The notes under the pieces were generated by a model. The model was given only the letters and a program-made list of their open reading frames with translations, did no database searches and had not been told where the DNA came from. This document shows positions 6,639-12,558 of a DNA stretch of 12,558 bases, piece after piece. Position numbers and translations under genes: made by a program. Origin of the DNA: Candidatus Rhabdochlamydia sp. (GTDB lineage Bacteria; Chlamydiota; Chlamydiia; Chlamydiales; Rhabdochlamydiaceae); contig JASHXO010000253.1 of the NCBI GenBank assembly GCA_030043495.1, positions 1-12,558 of the forward strand, in the 5' to 3' direction. Position 1 is the stretch's first letter; each line of letters opens with the position of its first letter.

Positions 6639-8084
6639 TTATGACCCTTTATAAATGGAGGTTCTGTCGTCGATAAGTGTTGCGACGCTCTGCGCTTCGT
6701 TTTCGACCAAAGCGAGAGCGCGTACTAGCCGATATTTTGCTGTGGAGTGCAAGATCAAAGCAAGGATGGCAACAATCAATCCTGCGACCGTTGTGCCGAC
6801 TGAGATTCCGAGTCCATCAAAAAGTGTAGAAATGCTTTCGATGGAACGATTGACATCATAAAAAGCATAAAACATTCCAAGCACAGTTCCAAGAAGACCT
6901 AGCATTGGAGCGATAATGGCAATATCATTGAGCAGCCCGATCTTCTGCCAAAAAGCAATCGAAACGCGTTTCCCTTCGGCTTTCATCGCTTCAATCATCA
7001 CAGGTAAGCCATGGCGACGGGAATAGATTCCACTCGCAATCATTTTACAGAAAAGATTGTCTCGTTCCTCACAAAGGGAAAGCGCTTCATCAAAGTTATT
7101 GCTATTCAATTTGTTCTGCAGATTTTTGATTAATGACTGAGATACATGTGCTGAAGAGCACATAGAGAGAATAGTATAAAGCCAAATGCCGAATGCAATC
7201 ACTGACATTCCAAATAAAAGGGAATAAATGATCGGCGATCCCGCAAAGGCTTGCTTTAAGTCGACAGCAATAGCGTCATCGTTTAACGGCATAGGCTCCC
7301 CAACCACAGAAGTTCCCTGAACATTGAGAAGGGCAGGTGTGTCCTTAGACAGTTTTTCTTCAGAAAGAGCTGTTTGAAGGAGAGTTGGCTTAGATTCTTT
7401 GGTCATGTCGGCCTTTTCTATGATAGTAGGATTGCCCGAGAACTCAGCGGTCATCAATTTTACTGGTTCTGAGGCGGCTTCTTCCTCCATATTTGCTTTT
7501 TCAATTAAGGGATGCTTAGAAGCATCAATTGCCAATTCTTTTACAGCTTCAGTGATCTCAATGCCAGGCAACAATTCTGAATTCGATACTGCTTCTGATT
7601 CATCTATTGTCAAAGCGAACTCAACGGCAGTTTCTTTCTGGATTTCATTTTTCTTCATTGCAAGGTCGCTTTCGTCAGTTTGAGGCTGAAGCTCTGTTTT
7701 ATCGATGGAGGGCAGCTCAGCATTTACAGAAATTTGATCTCGGGCATCAATTTCTGGTGCGAGCGTGTTAAACAAAGTATCATTTTCTTCTTCAAGCGCG
7801 ATGATTTCTTCCTGAGATTTTTCTGTTTTCACTAGCTTTTCGGGAACTGAAAGTGATGATTTTTCTTGTTTTTGCAAATCGTTTTCTAAGGAATAGAGCT
7901 CCTCTTTAAATTCCTCAAACTCTTCGTCGAGGAGGGAAAGCTCTTCGTCTAAAGAGGTCAGAGAGGCTTCTTCCCTTGGGTCGACAAATGCCACATCAGA
8001 TGTTTGCGTAAGTCCTGTTTCCGCACTGAGAGGAAGAAAAGGGATCAGAAATCCTGTGATGATCAAACTGTGAAAGTATTTCAT
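6639..8084 (-). CDS. exbB: ExbB/TolQ/MotA-family channel protein, long periplasmic N-terminus
   Basis: A 481-residue protein. Residues 1-21 are a signal peptide (MKYFHSLIITGFLIPFLPLSA, cleavage likely before ETG). Residues 22-280 are acidic and low in complexity, with a predicted coiled coil at about 42-76. The C-terminal 200 residues are the MotA/TolQ/ExbB channel domain with helices at about 284-308, 386-410 and 425-447; APMLGLLGTVLGM in the second is typical. Canonical ExbB and TolQ are roughly 220-250 residues, so the extension doubles the protein; some larger TonB-system ExbB proteins also have periplasmic extensions. The start at 8084 was chosen over the in-frame ATG at 8102 because GAGG lies 5 nt before it and the signal peptide then begins cleanly. 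It pairs with ExbD to form the inner-membrane motor. Confidence 0.87.
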   Translation of the reverse strand: MKYFHSLIITGFLIPFLPLSAETGLTQTSDVAFVDPREEASLTSLDEELSLLDEEFEEFKEELYSLENDLQKQEKSSLSVPEKLVKTEKSQEEIIALEEENDTLFNTLAPEIDARDQISVNAELPSIDKTELQPQTDESDLAMKKNEIQKETAVEFALTIDESEAVSNSELLPGIEITEAVKELAIDASKHPLIEKANMEEEAASEPVKLMTAEFSGNPTIIEKADMTKESKPTLLQTALSEEKLSKDTPALLNVQGTSVVGEPMPLNDDAIAVDLKQAFAGSPIIYSLLFGMSVIAFGIWLYTILSMCSSAHVSQSLIKNLQNKLNSNNFDEALSLCEERDNLFCKMIASGIYSRRHGLPVMIEAMKAEGKRVSIAFWQKIGLLNDIAIIAPMLGLLGTVLGMFYAFYDVNRSIESISTLFDGLGISVGTTVAGLIVAILALILHSTAKYRLVRALALVENEAQSVATLIDDRTSIYKGS

Positions 8085-8118
8085 TGGGGCCTCAAGCTCC
8101 ATTTTTCAAGTTACTTAG

Positions 8119-8148
8119 TATATAGGAGCAAAATTTAAAATTTTGCAA
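8119..8148 (-). promoter_or_regulatory. Promoter and palindromic operator candidate for exbBD
   Basis: On the minus strand TTGCAA (8148-8143) and TATATA (8124-8119) form a plausible sigma70-type promoter with an 18-bp spacer, ending 34 bp before the chosen exbB start. Lying across the spacer and part of the -35 is a perfect 19-bp palindrome, GCAAAATTTAAAATTTTGC (8128-8146). A repressor bound there would block polymerase. The palindrome is AT-rich, so chance is possible; no known regulator is assigned. Confidence 0.4.
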
Positions 8149-8280
8149 AAGTCTAAATTTAATTTTTAGGTTAGCAAGAGAAGGGAGAATAGATCAAGGA
8201 CGATCCCGAGGAATGCTAAACTTTGAGCTTCAAAACACATGGCGCAGAAACCTTCTAAGGAATAAAATACCTCCCGTGAA

Positions 8281-8373
8281 CCCAGGCCTTAAGGTCTGGG
8301 ATTAAGTTGGAGGCCGAGCTTCGTTCTCGGCCCGGCATTGTTTTGAAAAACCCGGCTCTTAAGGGCCGGGTTT
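8281..8373 (+). promoter_or_regulatory. Structured trmB leader with three hairpins
   Basis: Three hairpins follow one another. The first is the 20-bp palindrome CCCAGGCCTTAAGGTCTGGG (8281-8300, one G.T pair). The second is GGCCGAG/CTCGGCC with a 7-nt loop (8312-8332). The third is a 26-bp palindrome (8348-8373) built on AAACCCGGC and its complement, also with a single G.T wobble. The first and third both centre on CTTAAG. This is a GC-rich island in otherwise AT-rich intergenic DNA, and the last hairpin ends 7 nt before the trmB Shine-Dalgarno. It could be an attenuator or a dispersed palindromic repeat. No trmB promoter was recognised further upstream. Confidence 0.45.
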
Positions 8374-8387
8374 CCGCCGGAGGACGG

Positions 8388-9083
8388 ATGAAACCCAAAA
8401 ACTTGAAATCTCCTTTAATCTGGGAAGAGCGACGTCCCTTAATCCGAGACCGCATCCTGTATGTCCCTCAGTATTATGACCATCACCATGAATGGTTGTT
8501 TCCAGGATGGGAACATCCTGAAATCTTCGGTCGCTCGGCGCCGATAGAAGTTGAATACTGTTCAGGCAATGGTCTCTGGATTATCGAAAAAGCGCTTGCT
8601 TATCCTGAACGGAATTGGGTCGCAGTCGAACGGCAATTCGAACGCGTACGAAAAATTTGGTCGAAAATGCACAATTTTTCTCTCACAAACTTGTTCATTG
8701 TGTGTGGAGAAGCATTGACGTTTACACGATTCTACGCTCCTGATCGCAGTTTTGCTGCCGTTTATATTAATTTTCCTGACCCATGGCCTAAAGAAAAACA
8801 TGCTAAAAATCGATTGCTTCAGGAACCTTTCATTACGCAAATGGCACGCGCTACTGCAATTGGGGCCAAGATGATGATTGTCACCGATCATTTTGACTAC
8901 ACAACACAAATCACTAAGATGATGCTGATGAGCCCGCTTTGGAATCCCTGCTTTCCAGAGCCTTATTTTGTGAATGAATGGGAAAATTATGGGACTTCAT
9001 ATTTTGATGCGCTATGGCGCGAACAAGGATTAACCATTTATTACATGCAATATTTCAATCACTTACAAGAAGGAGGGGAATGA
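8388..9083 (+). CDS. trmB: tRNA (guanine-N7)-methyltransferase TrmB
   Basis: A 231-residue Rossmann-fold enzyme predicted to transfer a methyl group from S-adenosylmethionine to N7 of G46 in the variable loop of tRNAs. The SAM-binding glycine loop is EYCSGNG (the family usually has GCG.G, so this is a divergent version), followed by an acidic residue after strand two (VAVER). The family signature INFPDPWPKEKHAKNR is complete. NYGTSYFDALWREQG fits the C-terminal part that contacts tRNA. The start at 8388 was chosen because GGAGG ends 4 nt before it; an in-frame TTG at 8307 would add 27 residues encoded by the leader hairpins and has no family counterpart. The stop overlaps the next start (ATGA), so the two genes are translationally coupled. 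Confidence 0.92.
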   Translation: MKPKNLKSPLIWEERRPLIRDRILYVPQYYDHHHEWLFPGWEHPEIFGRSAPIEVEYCSGNGLWIIEKALAYPERNWVAVERQFERVRKIWSKMHNFSLTNLFIVCGEALTFTRFYAPDRSFAAVYINFPDPWPKEKHAKNRLLQEPFITQMARATAIGAKMMIVTDHFDYTTQITKMMLMSPLWNPCFPEPYFVNEWENYGTSYFDALWREQGLTIYYMQYFNHLQEGGE

Positions 9084-10075
9084 GCAACTTTCCTCTCTTT
9101 ACAGCTGATCATCACGGCTATTATTGCGATGGCCGTCCTTTTATTCCTATGATTCAAGAGCATTCATTTCCGCTCAAAGACTGGTCGAATGTCGTTTGTC
9201 TCCGTTTACCCGCAGGTTTGAATGATGACCTCAAGTGGAAACAAGAAAAAGAGCAGGCATTGCACCTCGCCGCATCAGGCAAGCATCTTCTTTGGGAACT
9301 CGATTTAGGACTCTCTTCATTTAAATTCACACCAGAAAACTCGACTGCTTTCTTCTCTTTTTCGCTGGCCATCGAGGAGTTCATAGCTAAACTTTGGTCG
9401 GAATTCCAAAAACAGACATTTGGAATCGCCTTATATCAAGGACAGCCTCCTTCTGAGAAAAATTTTCCACGCGAAGATTGGGAATCTTCTTTTCTTGATT
9501 GGTCCAGTGAGCTGTGTTTAATGATAGATTCTGGTTACGAACTCTACTGCATTCAAATGCTGAGCGAATATTTGCATAGGCTTATTTCTTTTTTGCCCGA
9601 TTCGGTGCTACCATTTGCCTTGATCGATGTCACCTCGATCCGTTCTCCAGGAAAAATCGCTCAATTTTTTTCAAAAGGCCGCTTTGAGCATGTCCAACTC
9701 GCTTTAAAAGGGTCGACCTGCCCTTTTTCAGGGATTTGTTGGAACGATGGCCAAAATGGGCATGGGTATCTGGGTAGCGCTATGAAATGCAAAGATTTCT
9801 CCTCCACTCCAACAGTAGGACTCTATTTACCCCAGGATAAATTTTTGGATGTCTTTTTGATCGAGGAACTAGACAGAGTCATTCTTGAACTCAACGGCAA
9901 TCGAAGAGCATTTCGGATTATTCCCGAAGAAAAGCTTACCGAACAATGGGACGGTATTGATCAATTGTTCGTTCCTTCACAAGCAATCAGTGGACAAGGC
10001 AAGCGAAAACTATTGGGATTTCTCGCGGCTGGCGGCAGCATCTCGACTTTTGATGGAACAGAATTAAGTAAGTGA
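9080..10075 (+). CDS. Conserved-looking protein of unknown function
   Basis: A 331-residue soluble protein with no signal peptide or membrane helix. The start at 9080 has an excellent AAGGAGGGG just upstream and overlaps the trmB stop by 4 bp, so it is probably expressed with trmB. The opening, ADHHGYYCDGRPFIP, resembles the 'G.PF.P' beta-strand seen at the start of some TIM-barrel glycoside hydrolases, and alternating strand-like segments (NVVCLRLP, LLWELDLG, FGIALYQG, FALIDVTS, HVQLALKG, TVGLYLP) would suit a barrel. No catalytic residues could be assigned, so no enzymatic role is claimed. The C-terminus (FLAAGG.I..F.GTEL) looks like the end of a folded domain. The last codons and stop lie inside a palindromic repeat, so the natural C-terminus may have been altered slightly. 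Confidence 0.75.
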   Translation: MSNFPLFTADHHGYYCDGRPFIPMIQEHSFPLKDWSNVVCLRLPAGLNDDLKWKQEKEQALHLAASGKHLLWELDLGLSSFKFTPENSTAFFSFSLAIEEFIAKLWSEFQKQTFGIALYQGQPPSEKNFPREDWESSFLDWSSELCLMIDSGYELYCIQMLSEYLHRLISFLPDSVLPFALIDVTSIRSPGKIAQFFSKGRFEHVQLALKGSTCPFSGICWNDGQNGHGYLGSAMKCKDFSSTPTVGLYLPQDKFLDVFLIEELDRVILELNGNRRAFRIIPEEKLTEQWDGIDQLFVPSQAISGQGKRKLLGFLAAGGSISTFDGTELSK

Positions 10076-10226
10076 GCTGAAATATTTATAATGAAATTCA
10101 AAGAGTTTTTCGACGAGATTTCACAGCAGACAACGAAGACGTATTAGCACATGGCTGAAGAGGCTGATGTGTAAAGATCGCGAAAAGAACTTGAAGATCA
10201 TTATAAATATTTAAGCGAACTTACTT
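10066..10226. repeat. Degenerate long inverted repeat between convergent genes
   Basis: Bases 10066-10094 are the reverse complement of 10198-10226 at 26 of 29 positions, including a perfect 15-bp core (AAATATTTATAATGA at 10080-10094). Further in, the sequences remain recognisably complementary to about 10128 (TTCAAAGAGTTTTTCG against the complement of the right side), so the whole 161 bp is one decayed palindrome. The left end supplies the stop codon of the upstream gene (TGA, 10073-10075); the right end stops 11 bp before the last base of the convergent gene. It is most likely a relic miniature element that now may also terminate both transcripts. No coding content was found inside. Confidence 0.6.
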
Positions 10227-10237
10227 ACTCGCCCAAT

Positions 10238-10666
10238 TTAAATTTTCTTGATCTCGACGAGCTTGCGGAAAAGAGGGCGTCCAGGTTTGGAATTTTCACG
10301 AAAGTGACGGAAGAAATAGTCCATCAACGAGCGGACGATTTCTGGTTTAAATTTAATCTCGGTCTGTGTCGGAATTCCTAACAAAGAAACTGCTTCAGAA
10401 AGGCGCATAGAAAGAAGTCGATTCTGTTCATCTTGGAAACGGATCATCGTATTTTCTAGATATTTTTTTAACTCGCTCAATGGGTGGTAGCGCTCATCGG
10501 AGCGGACTTTGGAGGCGAAATGATGCAGTTCGTTCAGCCGTTCAAGAATATGCTCAGAATCTTCTTCCACCGAAAGTTCTTTTTTTTGACTCATTTCTAA
10601 CAAATGGCCAGCGCATGCTTTGATCTCTTGATGGAGCAGATCGTAAATAGGGGAACGGTTGCTCAT
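10238..10666 (-). CDS. Small helical protein of unknown function
   Basis: A 142-residue protein that I do not recognise. It is predicted to be almost entirely alpha-helical and charged: helices around residues 5-28, 35-55, 61-95 and 107-122, ending in a basic tail (RPLFRKLVEIKKI). There are few Gly or Pro residues except around LLGIPTQTEIKFKPEI (about 95-110). No signal peptide, membrane helix or metal-binding motif is visible. GGAG lies 7 nt before the ATG, which supports the start and a real gene. It lies 75 bp downstream of, and on the same strand as, the tRNA-Pro gene, with no obvious terminator between, so read-through from the tRNA promoter is possible. A cytosolic adaptor or chaperone-like role would suit the composition, but nothing shows it. 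Confidence 0.7.
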   Translation of the reverse strand: MSNRSPIYDLLHQEIKACAGHLLEMSQKKELSVEEDSEHILERLNELHHFASKVRSDERYHPLSELKKYLENTMIRFQDEQNRLLSMRLSEAVSLLGIPTQTEIKFKPEIVRSLMDYFFRHFRENSKPGRPLFRKLVEIKKI

Positions 10667-10741
10667 AGGTTATCTCCGCATAAAAGTAATGTCTATGACA
10701 GAGAAACCTTATTTAAGCAAGATGATAAGTAGAAAAGCTAA

Positions 10742-10816
10742 TCGGAGCAGAGGGATTTGAACCCCCGACCCACTGCTCCCAAAGCAGTTGCGCTAGCCAA
10801 ACTGCGCTATGCTCCG
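10742..10816 (-). tRNA. tRNA-Pro (anticodon TGG)
   Basis: The minus strand folds into a full cloverleaf of 75 nt. The acceptor stem is CGGAGCA/TGCTCCG with discriminator A. The D arm is GCGC/GCGC. The anticodon stem ACTGC/GCAGT encloses the loop TTTGGGA, giving TGG at positions 34-36. The T arm is GGGGG/CCCTC with TTCAAAT as loop. The anticodon reads proline codons (CCA and, with wobble modification, other CCN). CCA is not encoded at the 3' end and must be added by nucleotidyltransferase. Confidence 0.96.
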
Positions 10817-10831
10817 ACTAGAGAGAAAGCG

Positions 10832-10860
10832 ATTCTACATAATTTTCTCTTTTATAACAA
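10832..10860 (-). promoter_or_regulatory. Promoter of the tRNA-Pro gene
   Basis: On the minus strand TTGTTA (10860-10855) and TAGAAT (10837-10832) are separated by exactly 17 bp, matching the sigma70-type consensus at 4 of 6 and 5 of 6 positions. The mature tRNA begins 15 bp after the -10 hexamer, giving a short leader of about 8 nt, as is usual for tRNA genes. Confidence 0.65.
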
Positions 10861-10877
10861 CGGTTCAAAAAAAATTA

Positions 10878-11194
10878 TCAACGGTTCTCTATGAAAGAAC
10901 GGATCAATTCGGTGACGATTTCGGGCTTTTCCAGAATAGATGCATGGCCGCATTCTTCAATGGCAGACAGTTGAGAGCTTCTAATTCCCTCAGACAGGAC
11001 CCGATGTTCGTCAGGAAATAAAGCGTCTTGCCGGCTGTGCACAATTAATGTCGGAGCCGCGATCGCGGGATGATATTGAAGGGATGAGTCGATTCTTGGT
11101 TCATGATATAGACATGAATATCGCAAAGGCTGCTTAAACCATCGATCTGGTGCGTCCAAGCAAGCTCATTATTGGCAAACCCGGGAAGAAGGAC
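10878..11194 (-). pseudogene. Alpha/beta-hydrolase pseudogene, internally deleted and 5'-truncated
   Basis: Two frames of the minus strand encode pieces of one alpha/beta-hydrolase. From 11194 a first frame reads VLLPGFANNELAWTHQIDG and continues to about VYIMNQ (strand 3, oxyanion region and strand 4). From roughly 11100 a second frame encodes IDSSLQYHP, APTLIVHSRQDALFP and EECGHASILEKPE, ending in a stop at 10878; this holds the acidic residue and the catalytic His. The middle third, which should contain the G.S.G nucleophile elbow and the cap, is missing, and the two pieces are out of frame. The 5' end stops at a palindromic element, so the N-terminal residues and promoter are also gone. 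An open frame from 11159 is a 93-residue leftover, not an intact gene. Confidence 0.8.
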
Positions 11195-11361
11195 TAGTGC
11201 TCTGTAAACTTAATTTTTGCGGTTTCGGCTACGTCAAAGCCCCGGGGTTAAACGATCGTAAAGCTAGCTGTATTGAATTAATACAGCGCGCTTTATGATC
11301 GCTTAACCGCGGGAGCTTTCACATTAGCCTAAACTGCAAAAATTAAGTTTACAGAGCACTA
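11195..11361. mobile_element. 163-bp palindromic miniature element flanked by TA
   Basis: Bases 11197-11359 form one long imperfect palindrome. The outer 24 bp of each arm are perfectly complementary (GTGCTCTGTAAACTTAATTT onward), and similarity continues with scattered mismatches to the centre near 11278. A TA dinucleotide lies at each end (11195-11196 and 11360-11361), as expected for the TA target duplication of IS630/Tc1-mariner-type transposition. No transposase is encoded, so it would be a non-autonomous MITE. It forms the junction between the truncated hydrolase on the left and the metallo-hydrolase gene on the right, which suggests that a deletion or rearrangement followed insertion. 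Family assignment is inferred only from the TA and hairpin form. Confidence 0.8.
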
Positions 11362-11363
11362 GC

Positions 11364-12083
11364 ATGAAAATTAAGATATTGGGAACAAGAGGAGAAATTG
11401 AAGAATCCAGTCGTTATCACAAAAATCACAGTGGAATTTTAGTCGACAATCAATTGCTTCTCGATCTCGGAGAAAAAGCGTTCTTAAAATATCGTCCAAA
11501 ATGGATCTTCATTACTCATCTTCACCCCGACCATGCCTATTTTGTACGGAGAAAAAAAGAAGAACAGCCTTCGACACAAGCGCAGATTTATGCCCCTGAG
11601 CTTCCGCTAGTGAAATCCTCAGTACGAATCCTCGACAAGCAGATCGCCGTTGGAGGCTACACGATCATTCCGATCCCCACCCATCATAGCAAATTAGTCA
11701 AATCGCAAGCTTATTTGATTAAAAAGGGAAAACAGTCCTTTCTCTACACTGGAGACTTGGTCTGGATAAATAAAGAATTCCATCCACTTTTTGATCATGT
11801 GGACTTGGTCATCACCGAGGCGAGCTTTATCCGAAAAGGCGGGATGATAAGAAGAGACGAAAAGACCCATGAAATTTTTGGACATAACGGCGTCCCCAAC
11901 TTGATCGACTTGTTCAAAAAATACACGAAGAACATCCTCTTTGTGCATTTTGGATCCTGGTTTTACCAGAATCCAAAAGCAGCTAAGAAAAAATTAATGG
12001 AAATGGGCAAGGAAAAAGAGGTTCGCGCCTTAGTTGGCTATGACGGACAAGAAATAGAAATTTCTAAACTTAAAAAGGTATGA
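11364..12083 (+). CDS. Metallo-beta-lactamase-fold hydrolase
   Basis: A 239-residue protein of the metallo-beta-lactamase superfamily. The metal-binding set is present: THLHPDH (His52, His54, Asp56, His57), THH (His107/108), TGD (Asp131) and VHFGSW (His195). The spacing resembles small RNase Z-like and related uncharacterised hydrolases that bind two metal ions and cleave phosphoester or similar bonds; no substrate can be named. The protein begins MKIKILGTRGE, as the fold usually does, so the start is natural even though no Shine-Dalgarno precedes it. A palindromic element ends 2 bp before the ATG, so the original promoter and ribosome-binding region have been replaced by the element. The gene is nevertheless intact. 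It is rich in Lys codons and shows no functional link to its neighbours. Confidence 0.85.
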   Translation: MKIKILGTRGEIEESSRYHKNHSGILVDNQLLLDLGEKAFLKYRPKWIFITHLHPDHAYFVRRKKEEQPSTQAQIYAPELPLVKSSVRILDKQIAVGGYTIIPIPTHHSKLVKSQAYLIKKGKQSFLYTGDLVWINKEFHPLFDHVDLVITEASFIRKGGMIRRDEKTHEIFGHNGVPNLIDLFKKYTKNILFVHFGSWFYQNPKAAKKKLMEMGKEKEVRALVGYDGQEIEISKLKKV

Positions 12084-12191
12084 AAAAACAAGACCGAATG
12101 CGCGCTGCAATTTGGGGGCCAACTCATTAGTCCTTGGACTAGAAGTAATTAAGATGTTTTTTTTATTTATTAAAATAAATTTAAATAATTA

Positions 12192-12220
12192 TTAATTAAA
12201 ATACGAATATTTGTTATAAT
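12192..12220 (+). promoter_or_regulatory. Promoter candidate for the glycine-zipper gene
   Basis: A perfect TATAAT at 12215-12220 (repeated directly at 12221-12226) is preceded at 17 bp by TTAATT (12192-12197), a 3-of-6 match to the -35 consensus. The start codon is 33 bp beyond the first hexamer. The region is very AT-rich, so the -35 could be coincidental. Confidence 0.4.
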
Positions 12221-12252
12221 TATAATTAAAGATTGTTAAATGAGGTTAAGAA

Positions 12253-12558
12253 ATGTCAATAGCAGAAGTATTAATTGCAAAACAACACGACTCTTATTCT
12301 TCTGGATTTTCAGCAAGATCGCAAACTGCTAAAAATCAGGATATTGCGCGAACATTTTCTCAATATGCAATAGGGGGTGCAATTATAGGTGCTCTTGTCG
12401 GCACTGCGATTGGATCTCCAGGGGGTCCAATTGGTATGGGACTTGGTGCACTAGGCCTTGGTATTGGGGGTGCTGCCATAGGAAGCCTTGTTGGGCTGAT
12501 CATTATAACAATTGACAATTTATCTGATCGGATTAAACCGTATTGGGATGCACTTGTA
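12253..12558 (+). CDS. Glycine-zipper membrane protein, N-terminal part
   Basis: An open frame of 102 codons runs off the right edge of the window without a stop. GAGG lies 7 nt before the ATG and TATAAT further upstream, supporting a real start. The first 37 residues are polar. Residues 38-54 (YAIGGAIIGALVGTAIG) and 60-87 (IGMGLGALGLGIGGAAIGSL and on) form two hydrophobic helices with Gly every three or four residues, joined by the short turn SPGGP. This is a glycine-zipper helical hairpin. A bilobed hydrophobic segment near the N-terminus is also the hallmark of chlamydial inclusion-membrane proteins; a pore-forming or bacteriocin-like protein is the alternative. The downstream sequence is needed to decide. 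Confidence 0.6.
   Translation, partial: MSIAEVLIAKQHDSYSSGFSARSQTAKNQDIARTFSQYAIGGAIIGALVGTAIGSPGGPIGMGLGALGLGIGGAAIGSLVGLIIITIDNLSDRIKPYWDALV

Noticed and set aside
8085..8102. ATG at 8102 as exbB start
   Set aside because: It would put six acidic or polar residues before the signal peptide; GAGG is correctly spaced for the ATG at 8084.
8307..8387. Possible 27-residue N-terminal extension of TrmB from TTG at 8307
   Set aside because: It is encoded by the leader hairpins, lacks its own ribosome-binding site and does not resemble TrmB, whereas the ATG at 8388 has a strong GGAGG.
9014..9079. Upstream ATG at 9014 for the 331-residue protein
   Set aside because: It would overlap trmB by 70 bases; the ATG at 9080 has AAGGAGGGG and the usual ATGA coupling.
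10858..10887. Direct repeat CAACGGTTC (10858-10866 and 10879-10887) near the tRNA promoter
   Set aside because: Only 9 bp, one copy lies in the pseudogene's last codons, and nothing ties it to a function.
10878..11159. 93-codon frame as an intact small hydrolase
   Set aside because: It lacks the nucleophile region, and the expected N-terminal part continues upstream in another frame, so it is part of a pseudogene.
12129..12158. TAGTCCTTGGACTA hairpin with a later T-run as terminator of the metallo-hydrolase gene
   Set aside because: The stem is only 5-6 bp and the T-run starts about ten bases after it, so it does not meet the usual form of an intrinsic terminator.
1..12558. CRISPR array, integrase, attachment site or toxin-antitoxin pair
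   Set aside because: No regularly spaced repeats, no recombinase motif and no direct repeat at the tRNA-Pro end were found; mobility signs are limited to miniature hairpin elements.

Overview
The window looks like accessory chromosome from a host-associated Gram-negative bacterium, most likely an environmental chlamydia (Chlamydiota, order Parachlamydiales). The evidence is indirect. A tandem family of large effector-like proteins lies in AT-rich DNA. There is an ExbB/ExbD pair whose ExbB carries a long periplasmic extension. The tRNA-Pro gene has no encoded CCA, and miniature inverted-repeat elements and gene remnants are frequent. No single gene proves the phylum.

Left part (1-6100, all + strand): a 153-bp palindrome opens the window, followed by AT-rich DNA and three tandem paralogues of about 570 residues (562-2286, 2514-4220, 4381-6099). 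Each has the same layout: a short N-terminal tag, a poorly characterised N-terminal half, a domain resembling the DUF4105/Lnb-type circularly permuted papain fold (His first, Asn-Cys about 90-100 residues later), a hydrophobic C-terminal stretch and a conserved Trp-Gln tail. Paralogues 1 and 3 share a promoter-like box and a nearly identical first third. A 127-bp miniature element has inserted into the leader of paralogue 1, and comparison with the leader of paralogue 3 shows the pre-insertion arrangement. A small phospholipase D-like gene remnant lies between paralogues 1 and 2.

Middle part (6148-9083): a minus-strand exbB-exbD operon, predicted to form a proton-driven inner-membrane motor, converges on paralogue 3. 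Upstream of it, divergently oriented, is trmB (tRNA m7G46 methyltransferase). Its leader carries three successive GC-rich hairpins. trmB overlaps by 4 bp a 331-residue gene of unknown function.

Right part (10066-12558): a degenerate palindromic element separates two convergent genes and supplies the stop codon of one. A 142-residue helical protein of unknown function follows, then a tRNA-Pro(TGG) with a good promoter. Next is an alpha/beta-hydrolase pseudogene that has lost its catalytic-serine region and is cut at its 5' end by a 163-bp palindromic element. That element has a TA on each side and ends 2 bp before the start codon of a metallo-beta-lactamase-fold gene. The window closes inside a gene for a glycine-zipper membrane protein that runs off the end.

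The best candidate for something undescribed is the triplet of DUF4105-like proteins: a probable family of secreted or membrane-associated cysteine hydrolases/acyltransferases that appears to diversify by domain-specific divergence or gene conversion.
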